A DNA stretch of 64,000 nt, taken from NCBI RefSeq assembly GCF_900083545.1, contig NZ_LT559262.1, forward strand, positions 718,396 to 782,395, written 5' to 3'. Shown here piece after piece: positions 1-8,151 of the stretch. Position 1 is the first letter of the stretch; the number at the start of each line of letters is the position of its first letter. This DNA comes from Alistipes provencensis. GTDB taxonomy: Bacteria; Bacteroidota; Bacteroidia; Bacteroidales; Rikenellaceae. Both the position numbers and the translations under genes were made by a program. The notes under the pieces were generated by a model. It searched no databases, was not told the origin of the DNA, and worked only from the letters and a program-made list of their open reading frames with translations.

Positions 1-3000
1 TCCACCCGGAAAACATTGCCGCGCTGCGGCAGCGACTCCACCGACAGGCGGATGTCGAACAACCGGGCGATGCTCTTCACCAGCGCCAGCCCGATACCCG
101 CATTGGGCAGTCCCGCCGAGTTGTAGGGCTGAAAAATAGCCTTTTTCTGCTCTTCGGTCAGGCAGGGGCCGCTGTTGAACAGCTCGATGACGGCCTGCCG
201 CCCGTCGAAGGTGAGTTTCAGCGTGCTCTCTCCGCCCGGCTGTACCGATTTGAAGGAGTTGTCGAGCAGGTTGCCCACCAGCATCTCCATCTTGGCGGCG
301 TCGAAGGGCATCGGCAGCGACTCCACTTCGGCATGGAAACCGTGCGTGATCTGCTTGCGGTTGTAGAGGGGCACGAAAGTCTCGTAGATATTGCGCAGGA
401 AGGGCACCATGTCGTATTTACGGATCGAGACGGAGATGTTGCGCGACTCGATGTTGCGGAAATCCAGCAACTGATTGACCAGAAAGTCGAGCCTCCCGAT
501 GTTGCGCCGGAAAATCGCCGGATCGCTCCCGGCATCGCCGTCCGACGGCGGCAGCACGCTGTCCTGCAAGGTCGAAATCACCGACAGCGGCGTCTTGAAC
601 TCGTAGGAGATGCAACTGAAGAAATCGAGTTTCATGGCATTGATCCGGTCGCGGGTCTCGCGCTCGCGGCGGGCCTGCTCGACCAGTTCACGGGCATGCC
701 GCTGCCGCCGCACCAGCCGCACGAACTGCCACACGACGAACCCCAGCACCAGCAGGTAGAGCGCAATCATCCATCCGCTGAGCAGCACGGGCGGCCGGAC
801 CCGGATGGCGATCCGCTTCTCGGCCAGCACCTCGCCGTCGTCCGACACCAGCCTCACCGACAGCTCGTAACGGCCGGTGGCCAGTCCCGTGTAGGTGATC
901 TCGCCCTGCGGCCCCAGCTCATACCAGTCGTCGTCGAAATTCTCCAGCCGGTAGAGGCACGAATAGGGAGCCGTGCGGAAAATATCGTAGTCGATCACGG
1001 AAACCTCGAAGGTCAGAAAGGTCTGCTTGTGGGCCAGCGTGATCCCGTGCGTGTCGTTGACCGGGTATTCCAGCACGTCGCCGCCGATTTCCACGGGCTT
1101 GTTGAAGAGTTTCAGCCCGGAGATGAAGAGCGTCGGCTGCTGCCGGAGGTCGCCTTCCAGCTTCGCGGGCCAGAAGCAGACCAGCCCGCTCGTCGTTCCG
1201 AAGCAAATCTCACCCTCGCGGCCCGCATATCCGGATCGGACGTTGAATTCGTTAATGCCCATGCCTTTGGCAAGGCTGAAACGGCGCAGGCGCCGGACCG
1301 TGTCGAGCCGGAACAGGTCGTTCCCCGCCGCCAGCCACAGATTGCCGGCGGCATCGCCCTGCATCCCGACGATCCCGCTTTTGATCCGCGGATGGTCCTG
1401 CACGGCGGGAGTGAAACGCCCCTCCTCGAACCGCCACACGTCGCCTTTGGTCGTTCCCAGCCACAGACAGCCCTCGGCGTCCACCCAACCGCACTGGAGA
1501 TAGGGTTGGAGTTTCTCGGTGGCAGGCACCGGGTACTCCGACATCCGGCCCCGTGTGCGATCATAACACAGCACCGATCCGAAATTGACGAAATAGACCT
1601 TGTCCCCGTGCGTCAGGACATTGTAAAGGGCGAACTCCTCCGTTCCGCATTTGCAGACCTGAACAAAGGAATCCGTGGCATAACGGTAGATGTCGATCCC
1701 CTTTTCGTGCGCCACGAACAGCGTGTCGGCATTGAGCGGACAGAGCAACTGCACGTTACCTCCCGAAAGCGACGCCTCGTCGCCGGCATGGTGGGTGTAA
1801 TGGCGCAGCGCCCCGCCGGAAGTCAGGCAGTAGAGGCCGCTGGAAAGCGACCCCGCCCACAGGTTGCCGCGGACGTCGCGCTGCAGGGTGAGAATGTTGT
1901 CGTTGATCCCCCGGTTGCGGCTCGAAATGCGCCGCAGGAAGTTGCCCGACGGATCGAGCACGTTGATCCCCGTGCTGTTGGTCGCCACCCACCAGTTCCG
2001 CTGTTCGTCGCGCAGGATGCCGTTGGCCGCCACGCTCTGCGAACGGAGATGCGCCCCCGTAGAGCCGAGCGTGTAGTACTCCACCCCGGAGTCGAGCCCT
2101 CCGACCGAGAACAGACCCGAAAAATAGGTTCCCAGCAGCATGTCCTGCCGGCGGGTCCGGAAGATGGAGACCACGGTGTTGAGCACGGCGTTGTCGTTGT
2201 GCTCGCAGACATAATTGCAGAAAAAATCGTTGTTGTAATCGTAAACCGAAACGCCGTTGTTATGACCGATCCACAACCGGTCGTAACGGTCTTCGCTCAG
2301 ACTGGCGATATTCTCGATCTCCGGAACGCCGAATTGCCGGGCGACCTGCTCGCGGCGAAACTCGTCGGCCACGCGGTTGTAGCGGAAAAGTCCGTCCTTG
2401 ACCGTTCCGACCCAGACGCACCCTTTCGAGTCGGCGTAGATGCACACCCCCACCAGCGGCGACTGGTCCGCATTGGTGAGTTTATAGGTGGCCGCCACGC
2501 CGAATGTTTCGTCGATCCGGCAGACGCGGTCTTTCGCAAGCCCCCACAACTGTCCGAACTTGTCGCAGCAGAGGTATTCGTAGGGAGTACGGTCAGCGAC
2601 GAGCGTCAGCCGGTCGCCGTCGCAGCGGAACATCCGGGTCTGTGTTTTGAGCAGGATTTCGTCCCCGACCCGCAGGATCGTGCGCACATACCCGACATCC
2701 TCTCCCTCCCAAGTCAGCCGCGAAAAGCGGCCTCCGGCATAGTCGTAAACCCCGACGAAAAGCGTCGATCCGATGAATATCCGTTCACCCGCATCATACA
2801 GCGAACAGATTTCCAGTCCGGCAAACCCCTCGACTTTCCGCAGGTGGCGGCTGTCGTAAATATCCAGCCCCTGCGAGGTCCCGATCCATATCCGGCCGTA
2901 CACGTCGTCGCACAGCGCCGTGATGCGGTTGCCCGAAAGCCCGTCGTTGCGGCTCAGGTGTTCGTAGTTCCAGATGATGCCGTCATGCTGGGCCGATGCG

Positions 3001-3050
3001 GGCGTTTGCAGCAGCAACATCCACGACAGGAGGGTCAGAAGTCGTCTCAT
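1..3050 (-). CDS. Hybrid two-component system regulator (HTCS), 3' end beyond window; phospho-acceptor His replaced by Tyr
   Basis: The minus-strand frame starting at ATG 3050 stays open to the window edge (about 1016 residues seen). A signal peptide (residues 1-20) precedes many two-component beta-propeller repeats (patterns such as IWIGTSQGL and LWIGHNNGV, about 25-660), a Y_Y_Y-type domain (about 680-745), one membrane helix (about 753-775) and a HisKA/HATPase module. The H-box reads FFSCISYEFKTPL, so residue 816 is Tyr (codon TAC, 605-603) where the family has His. The N-box (NLLDNSFKS, about 922) and G-box (NAGIGLALVKS, about 983) remain. A receiver and AraC-type output domain would be expected past position 1 but cannot be seen. 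It is divergent from the GH110 PUL and is its likely regulator. The architecture is clear; kinase activity is doubtful. Confidence 0.9.
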   Translation of the reverse strand, partial: MRRLLTLLSWMLLLQTPASAQHDGIIWNYEHLSRNDGLSGNRITALCDDVYGRIWIGTSQGLDIYDSRHLRKVEGFAGLEICSLYDAGERIFIGSTLFVGVYDYAGGRFSRLTWEGEDVGYVRTILRVGDEILLKTQTRMFRCDGDRLTLVADRTPYEYLCCDKFGQLWGLAKDRVCRIDETFGVAATYKLTNADQSPLVGVCIYADSKGCVWVGTVKDGLFRYNRVADEFRREQVARQFGVPEIENIASLSEDRYDRLWIGHNNGVSVYDYNNDFFCNYVCEHNDNAVLNTVVSIFRTRRQDMLLGTYFSGLFSVGGLDSGVEYYTLGSTGAHLRSQSVAANGILRDEQRNWWVATNSTGINVLDPSGNFLRRISSRNRGINDNILTLQRDVRGNLWAGSLSSGLYCLTSGGALRHYTHHAGDEASLSGGNVQLLCPLNADTLFVAHEKGIDIYRYATDSFVQVCKCGTEEFALYNVLTHGDKVYFVNFGSVLCYDRTRGRMSEYPVPATEKLQPYLQCGWVDAEGCLWLGTTKGDVWRFEEGRFTPAVQDHPRIKSGIVGMQGDAAGNLWLAAGNDLFRLDTVRRLRRFSLAKGMGINEFNVRSGYAGREGEICFGTTSGLVCFWPAKLEGDLRQQPTLFISGLKLFNKPVEIGGDVLEYPVNDTHGITLAHKQTFLTFEVSVIDYDIFRTAPYSCLYRLENFDDDWYELGPQGEITYTGLATGRYELSVRLVSDDGEVLAEKRIAIRVRPPVLLSGWMIALYLLVLGFVVWQFVRLVRRQRHARELVEQARRERETRDRINAMKLDFFSCISYEFKTPLSVISTLQDSVLPPSDGDAGSDPAIFRRNIGRLDFLVNQLLDFRNIESRNISVSIRKYDMVPFLRNIYETFVPLYNRKQITHGFHAEVESLPMPFDAAKMEMLVGNLLDNSFKSVQPGGESTLKLTFDGRQAVIELFNSGPCLTEEQKKAIFQPYNSAGLPNAGIGLALVKSIARLFDIRLSVESLPQRGNVFRV

Positions 3051-3252
3051 GCATCCTCATTTTTTCGAAAGTTAACAATATATATTTGTATTTACAGCGG
3101 TCCGTGCTTGCATTTTTGTTCACAGAACCTATAAATTCGTTTAAATCTGCCGGCGCACTCCGCCGCTAACCCTGCCTGCACGATTTCTTAACATCGGGAT
3201 AGCTGAAAGTGGCGGAGTTCGGTTACTTTTGTTACAACCGAAACAACGACCC
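3051..3252. promoter_or_regulatory. Divergent intergenic region between HTCS and PUL 1
   Basis: This 202-base gap lies between divergently transcribed genes. It holds an AT-rich patch at 3060-3095 with a plus-strand TATATTTG (3081-3088) and, on the minus strand, a near match TAACTTTC that could serve the HTCS gene. The better-placed plus-strand element is listed separately at 3224. I see no convincing operator repeat. Confidence 0.4.
3224..3231 (+). promoter_or_regulatory. Candidate -7 element for PUL 1
   Basis: TACTTTTG fits the Bacteroidota -7 consensus TAnnTTTG and lies 21 bases before the ATG at 3253, giving a leader of roughly 15 bases. No clear -33 TTTG is seen about 20 bases upstream. 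It also argues against the in-frame TTG at 3229 as a start, because that would lie inside the promoter. Confidence 0.45.
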
Positions 3253-5100
3253 ATGAACCGACGAACACTTCTTCCCCTTGTCCTGCTCCTCGCAGCGATT
3301 CCCGCATTCCTGCCTCAGCACGCACACGCCGCACGCCGCACCGTGCGCGTAGCCGACTACGGACTGCAGCCCGGAAGCGGACAGGACGCCCTGCCGGTCA
3401 TACGGCGGATCATCGACGAAAACAAAGGCGTCCGGGGCTTGCAGATTCGTTTCGACAAAGGCCGCTACGACTTCTACCCCGACGCGGAGCGGCAGGCCGC
3501 CGGCAAACCGACCACGGCGTTCGCCTTGGCGCGGATGCACGACGCGGAGATCGACGGCGGCGGATGCGACTGGATCTTCCACGGACTGATGAATCCCGTG
3601 CGGCTCACGGAGTGCCGCGGCACGACGCTCCGCAACGTGCGCATCGACTGGCAGCAGCCCTACAATTCACAGGCGACGATCGTCTCGGCAACGGACACCT
3701 ATGTAGATATGGCGATCGACGCCGAACGCTATCCCTATGTCGTGGCAGGCGACTCGCTCGCGTTCGTCGGGGAGTACGGCCTGCAGCGCATCGTCCCCGA
3801 ATACACGAACCTCTACGACGGCACGACGCACGAACTGCTCTACCAGACGCGCGACGTACCGCTGGGCCGCGACATGTTCCGGGCCCGGGTCACCGACCTC
3901 GGGAACGGCCGGGTGCGTTTCCACTACCGTCCGGCCATGAAGCCTGCTCCGGGGAGCGTCGTCGTCTTTTTCCACGGACGCTACATCACCAACGGCATCG
4001 AGATCGCGGACTGCGAGCAAACCCGCATCGAACAGGTGACGATCCACCACACGCTGAGCTGCGGCGTCTTCGGCGTCCGTTCGCACGACATTGCGATGAT
4101 CGGCCTCGACATCGTGGCCGACGAACGGTCGGGGCGCGTTTTCAGTACCATCGCCGACGCCACGCACTTCATCGGCTGCACGGGCGACCTCCTTTTCGAC
4201 GACTGCACGGTGAGCGGTTCGGGCGACGATTTCACGAACGTACACGGGATGTACGCCCCCGTTGCGAAGGTCTGCGGCGCACGCTCCGTGCGAATCACCC
4301 CCACCAGCCGCGATCAGGGATTCCGTCCGGGCGAACGGGTCTGGCCGCTCGATACGGCAACCATGCAGCGCGGCCGTCCGCTGACGTCGGCCGGCACGGA
4401 GCGCATCGAGGGCTCGCGGGACCTTCTGCTGCATTTCAAAGAACCAATCGCCGGACGCATCGCCGCGGGGAACATACTGGAAAATGCAACGCTCTGTCCC
4501 CGGCTCACCGTACGCAACTGCCGGATGCTGAAAAAGAACCGCGGCCGCTCGATTCTGGTGACCACCCCGGCCAAAGTCCTGATCGAGAACAATCTGTTCC
4601 GGTCGGCAGGGGCCGCAGTGCTGATCGAGGGCGACACGGACCTCTGGTTCGAATCGGGCGCCGTATGCGACGTGACGATCCGCAACAACGTCTTCGAGGA
4701 TTGCTACACCTCGGGCAACAACATCATCGACGGACCATGGGGCTGGGGCGAGGCGGTCATCTCGGTCTCTCCCTCCTTCCGGCCGCAGAGCGCCGATGCG
4801 AAGGCCTACCACCGCAACATCCGCATCGAGGGCAACACCTTCCGCCATTTCGACTACGCGGTGCTGTTCGCCCGCTCGGTCGAGGGGCTGGAGTTCAGCC
4901 GCAACCGCCTCGAACGCACCCGGACCTACGAACCTTTCTACCGCCCTTACAACCTCTTTCTGGACGGATGCCGCAAAGTGCGGGTCGAGAACAACGCCTT
5001 CGGCCCGGATTTTCCGGGACACAACATCGCGATCGAGCACATGCGCCCCTCGGAGATCACCCAACGCGGCGGCCGACCCCTTGAAATCATCTGCAAATAA
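3253..5100 (+). CDS. GH110-family alpha-1,3-galactosidase (first copy)
   Basis: A 615-residue exported protein with a signal peptide ending near HAHA (residues 23-26), followed by a right-handed parallel beta-helix. The GH110 signature is present: ADATHF (301-306) and then the acidic pair D325-D326 in SGDDFTNVHGMY, the region where the family places catalytic acids. Known GH110 enzymes are inverting exo-alpha-galactosidases acting on alpha-1,3-Gal caps such as blood group B or linear alpha-Gal; which type this is cannot be read from the sequence. ATG 3253 is preferred to an upstream in-frame TTG. It is followed after 10 bases by a diverged second GH110 gene. Confidence 0.85.
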   Translation: MNRRTLLPLVLLLAAIPAFLPQHAHAARRTVRVADYGLQPGSGQDALPVIRRIIDENKGVRGLQIRFDKGRYDFYPDAERQAAGKPTTAFALARMHDAEIDGGGCDWIFHGLMNPVRLTECRGTTLRNVRIDWQQPYNSQATIVSATDTYVDMAIDAERYPYVVAGDSLAFVGEYGLQRIVPEYTNLYDGTTHELLYQTRDVPLGRDMFRARVTDLGNGRVRFHYRPAMKPAPGSVVVFFHGRYITNGIEIADCEQTRIEQVTIHHTLSCGVFGVRSHDIAMIGLDIVADERSGRVFSTIADATHFIGCTGDLLFDDCTVSGSGDDFTNVHGMYAPVAKVCGARSVRITPTSRDQGFRPGERVWPLDTATMQRGRPLTSAGTERIEGSRDLLLHFKEPIAGRIAAGNILENATLCPRLTVRNCRMLKKNRGRSILVTTPAKVLIENNLFRSAGAAVLIEGDTDLWFESGAVCDVTIRNNVFEDCYTSGNNIIDGPWGWGEAVISVSPSFRPQSADAKAYHRNIRIEGNTFRHFDYAVLFARSVEGLEFSRNRLERTRTYEPFYRPYNLFLDGCRKVRVENNAFGPDFPGHNIAIEHMRPSEITQRGGRPLEIICK

Positions 5101-5110
5101 CGCCTGACCC

Positions 5111-6970
5111 ATGAATACGAAACCATTGATCCCGATTCTCGCCGCCCTGCTCGCGCTCCTTGCGCAGGGATGCGGCACACGCCCCGCACACATCCGTGTT
5201 CCGCTCGACGGCCGGAGCGACTACACCGCACAGGTGCGGGACATCCTGCGCACGCACCCCGAAGGCCGGTTCACGCTGGAATTCGAACCGGGCGTCTACG
5301 ATTTCTACCCCGAGCAGGCCGAAGAGCGATTCCTGCGCGTATCGAACAACGACAACGGGACCAAACGCATCGCGTTCCGCATGGAGGACATGCGCGGCGT
5401 CACCGTCTGCGGCCGCGACACCGAGTTCCGCTTCCACGGCGAGCTGGTGCCCTTCTACATCGACGGCTGCGAGGAGATAACCCTCCGGGGCATCACGCTC
5501 GACTACGACGTGCCGTTCGTGCTGGAGGGCCGCGTGATCGCGCAGGATGCCGCGACGCGCAGCATCGACCTGAAGATCACCAGCGGCAACCCCGTCCGGG
5601 TCGATAACGGAGAGCTGATCTTCTCGGGCTACGACTGGGAACAGACCCAAGGCGACAACATCGTCTTCGACACCCTGACCCATGCCCCCTACTACAACAC
5701 GGCCCGCTTCCTCCACCCCTACTGGCAGCGGAAACTGACGGCCGCGATGCTCGGTCCCGACACCGTGCGGCTGACGGGCTTCCTCTCCCCGGAGCTGCCG
5801 CCCGTCGGCTCGGTCTACGCCGACAAAGGCCCCTTCCGCAGCAACCGCCGCTGTCCGGGCATCGTCGTACACCGCACGCGCGGCCTGAAGATCGAACGGT
5901 CGACCGTCCACGCCTCGGGCGCCATGGCGCTGATTTGCGAAAACACCGAGGACGTGACGCTCGAAAAATACGATGTCCGCCTCCGGGAGGGCTCCGGGCG
6001 CTTCATCTCGGCCTCGGCCGACGCCACGCATTTCGTCAACTGCCGGGGCACGATCCGCTTCGACGGGTGTCTGTTCGAGAACATGCTCGACGACGCCACG
6101 AACGTCCACGGAACCTACATGGCCGTCGACACGCTTTCCGGCGATCGGCTGACCGCCCGTTTCGGGCATGTCCAGCAGCAGGGCTTCGATTTCGCCCGTG
6201 CCGGCGACACCCTGCGGCTGATCGACCGCATCAGCCTCCGTCCGCTGGAGACCTTCGTGGCGGCCGAAGCCCGGTCCCTCGGCGACGAGCGGTGGACGAT
6301 CCGCGCGGCGGGCCCCCTCGCCACTCCGCCGTCGGAACACCTCGCCGTCGAGAATCCCCGCAACATGCCCGCCGTCGAGATGCGCCGCTGCACGGTGCGC
6401 AACAACCGCGCGCGGAGCATCCTGATCTCGACGCCGTGCCCCGTAGTGGTCGAGGACAACTATTTCTCGTCGATGATGGCCGGCGTGCTGATTGCCGGCG
6501 ACGCCAACTCGTGGTTCGAATCGGGCAGCGTCGGTGACGTCGTCATCCGCCGCAACACGTTCGTCAACATGGGCACGGGCGGCGAGAATCCCCAGTCGGT
6601 GCTGCAAATTTCGCCCGAAATCCCGGTCTCGGGCCGCGGCGACGATTTCTACTACCACGGACACATCGTCTTCGAACAGAACACCGTCCGCACGTTCGAT
6701 TCGCAGGTGATCTACGCCCTGAGCGCCGACCGGCTGGAGATACGCGACAACCGCTTCATCCAGAGCGACTACCCGCCGATCTTCGGCGGACTGACCTACA
6801 TCGACCTGCAACACTGCCGGGAGGCCGATATTTCGGGCAACAGCTTCGAAGGCGACCGCACGGTCGAGGTGAGCGCCGTCGGCTGCGGCAGCGTCCGGAT
6901 GGCCCCCGGACAGCCGGGATTCGCCGACGCGACGGTCGGGAAACCCAACACTTATTATTACAAACAATAA
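5111..6970 (+). CDS. GH110-family alpha-galactosidase lipoprotein (second copy)
   Basis: A 619-residue lipoprotein: hydrophobic signal then lipobox LAQGC with Cys21, so probably membrane anchored, unlike the first copy, which has an ordinary signal peptide. The beta-helix carries SADATHF (302-308) and the acidic pair D327-D328 in MLDDATNVHGTY, closer to the GH110 consensus than the upstream gene. Overall divergence from that gene is high, so the pair is an old duplication or two separate acquisitions with different linkage or acceptor preferences. It begins 10 bases after the first GH110 stop and ends 8 bases before the GH43-type gene, indicating one operon. Confidence 0.87.
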   Translation: MNTKPLIPILAALLALLAQGCGTRPAHIRVPLDGRSDYTAQVRDILRTHPEGRFTLEFEPGVYDFYPEQAEERFLRVSNNDNGTKRIAFRMEDMRGVTVCGRDTEFRFHGELVPFYIDGCEEITLRGITLDYDVPFVLEGRVIAQDAATRSIDLKITSGNPVRVDNGELIFSGYDWEQTQGDNIVFDTLTHAPYYNTARFLHPYWQRKLTAAMLGPDTVRLTGFLSPELPPVGSVYADKGPFRSNRRCPGIVVHRTRGLKIERSTVHASGAMALICENTEDVTLEKYDVRLREGSGRFISASADATHFVNCRGTIRFDGCLFENMLDDATNVHGTYMAVDTLSGDRLTARFGHVQQQGFDFARAGDTLRLIDRISLRPLETFVAAEARSLGDERWTIRAAGPLATPPSEHLAVENPRNMPAVEMRRCTVRNNRARSILISTPCPVVVEDNYFSSMMAGVLIAGDANSWFESGSVGDVVIRRNTFVNMGTGGENPQSVLQISPEIPVSGRGDDFYYHGHIVFEQNTVRTFDSQVIYALSADRLEIRDNRFIQSDYPPIFGGLTYIDLQHCREADISGNSFEGDRTVEVSAVGCGSVRMAPGQPGFADATVGKPNTYYYKQ

Positions 6971-6978
6971 CGACTCCC

Positions 6979-8091
6979 ATGCGCACTTCCACCCTGTTCA
7001 CAGCCCTGTGGCTGATTCTTGCGGCCGCGGCCTGTTCCCGGCCCGAATTCCGCCCCGGAGCGGTCTGGACCGACACCGACGGCGCCGTCATCAACGCCCA
7101 CGGAGGCGGCATCCTTTACGACGAAGGCCGCTACTACTGGTTCGGCGAACACAAGACCGCCGGCGAGGCGGGCAATCTGGCGCAGGTCGGCGTTCACTGC
7201 TACTCCTCGGAGAACCTCTACGACTGGCGCGACGAAGGCATCGCGCTGTCCGTGGCTCCCGAAGGATCGGGCAGCCCGATCGAGCAGGGCTGCATCCTCG
7301 AACGCCCGAAGGTGATCCGCAACGCCCGCACGGGCAAATACGTCATGTGGTTCCACCTCGAGCCCAAAGGCACCGGTTACACGGGCGCCCTGAGCGGCGT
7401 GGCGGTCAGCGACCGTGCAACGGGTCCCTACACCTTCCTGCGTGCCGTGCGTCCCGACGCCGGGGTCTACCCGACCAACGCCCTGCCGCAGCATTTCGGC
7501 AAGAGCCGCGCCGCGGGGATGCATTTCGACGGCGGCAGCCTGCCCGAACATCCCGACTCGCTGAACCTCGTGGGGCGCGACGCCGCGCAGGGCCAGATGG
7601 CCCGGGACATGACGCTCTTCGTCGACGACGACGGCCGCGCCTACCACATCTACTCCTCGGAGGAGAACAGCACGCTCCACATCTCGGAACTGACCGACGA
7701 TTACCTTGCCCACAGCGGCCGCTACGCGCGGTTCTTCGCCGGACGATTCATGGAAGCCCCGGCGCTTTTCAAGCGCGGCGGGCGTTATTACCTGATGATG
7801 TCGGGCTGTACGGGCTGGGCCCCCAACGCCGCCCGATCGGCCGTCGCCGAGTCGATCTGGGGCCCGTGGCGGGAGCTCGGGAACCCCTGCGAAGGCCCCG
7901 GGGCCGAAACCACCTACGACTCGCAAAGCACCTTCGTCGTCGCCGTGGCGGGCACCGACCGCTACATCTACATGGGCGACCGCTGGAACCCGGCCGATGC
8001 CGCCGACGGACGCTATGTGTGGCTGCCCGTGCGGTTCGGGGACGACGGATTCTGCGTGGAGTGGCGCGACCGCTGGCGCTGGGAAGAGTGA
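6979..8091 (+). CDS. GH43-type five-bladed propeller glycosidase, lipoprotein
   Basis: A 370-residue protein with signal and lipobox LAAAAC (Cys19). The N-terminal blade reads WTDTDGAVINAHGGGILY then YYWFGEH, the layout I associate with GH43 subfamilies near 24 and 34 (exo-beta-1,3-galactanase and related). The inverting GH43 acids would be the Asp in the INAHGG blade region and a Glu near FMEAPALFKRGG (about 256-267), which looks like the general-acid motif. Beside two GH110 enzymes, a role in trimming galactose-containing chains is inferred. The family call is fairly firm; the subfamily and linkage are not. Confidence 0.75.
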   Translation: MRTSTLFTALWLILAAAACSRPEFRPGAVWTDTDGAVINAHGGGILYDEGRYYWFGEHKTAGEAGNLAQVGVHCYSSENLYDWRDEGIALSVAPEGSGSPIEQGCILERPKVIRNARTGKYVMWFHLEPKGTGYTGALSGVAVSDRATGPYTFLRAVRPDAGVYPTNALPQHFGKSRAAGMHFDGGSLPEHPDSLNLVGRDAAQGQMARDMTLFVDDDGRAYHIYSSEENSTLHISELTDDYLAHSGRYARFFAGRFMEAPALFKRGGRYYLMMSGCTGWAPNAARSAVAESIWGPWRELGNPCEGPGAETTYDSQSTFVVAVAGTDRYIYMGDRWNPADAADGRYVWLPVRFGDDGFCVEWRDRWRWEE

Positions 8092-8116
8092 CGAACGCAC
8101 AACCAACCTACCGCAT

Positions 8117-8149
8117 ATGAAACAAACTTACCAACTTAAAAACCGTTGA
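8117..8149 (+). CDS. Possible 10-codon leader ORF before susC
   Basis: ATG 8117 opens a frame encoding MKQTYQLKNR and ends with TGA 2 bases before the susC ATG. It resembles the opening of a SusC signal peptide in another frame. It may be a translational-coupling leader, a vestigial start or chance. Nothing else supports its expression. Confidence 0.2.
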   Translation: MKQTYQLKNR

Positions 8150-8151
8150 AC

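Noticed and set aside
333..3134. Plus-strand 933-residue open frame
   Set aside because: It is antisense to the HTCS gene, whose propeller, Y_Y_Y and kinase motifs are clear on the minus strand; the plus translation is low-complexity His/Pro/Arg-rich.
3229..3252. TTG start for the first GH110 gene
   Set aside because: It overlaps the predicted -7 element and adds residues before a good signal peptide.
5087..6967. Minus-strand 626-residue open frame
   Set aside because: Antisense shadow of the second GH110 gene.
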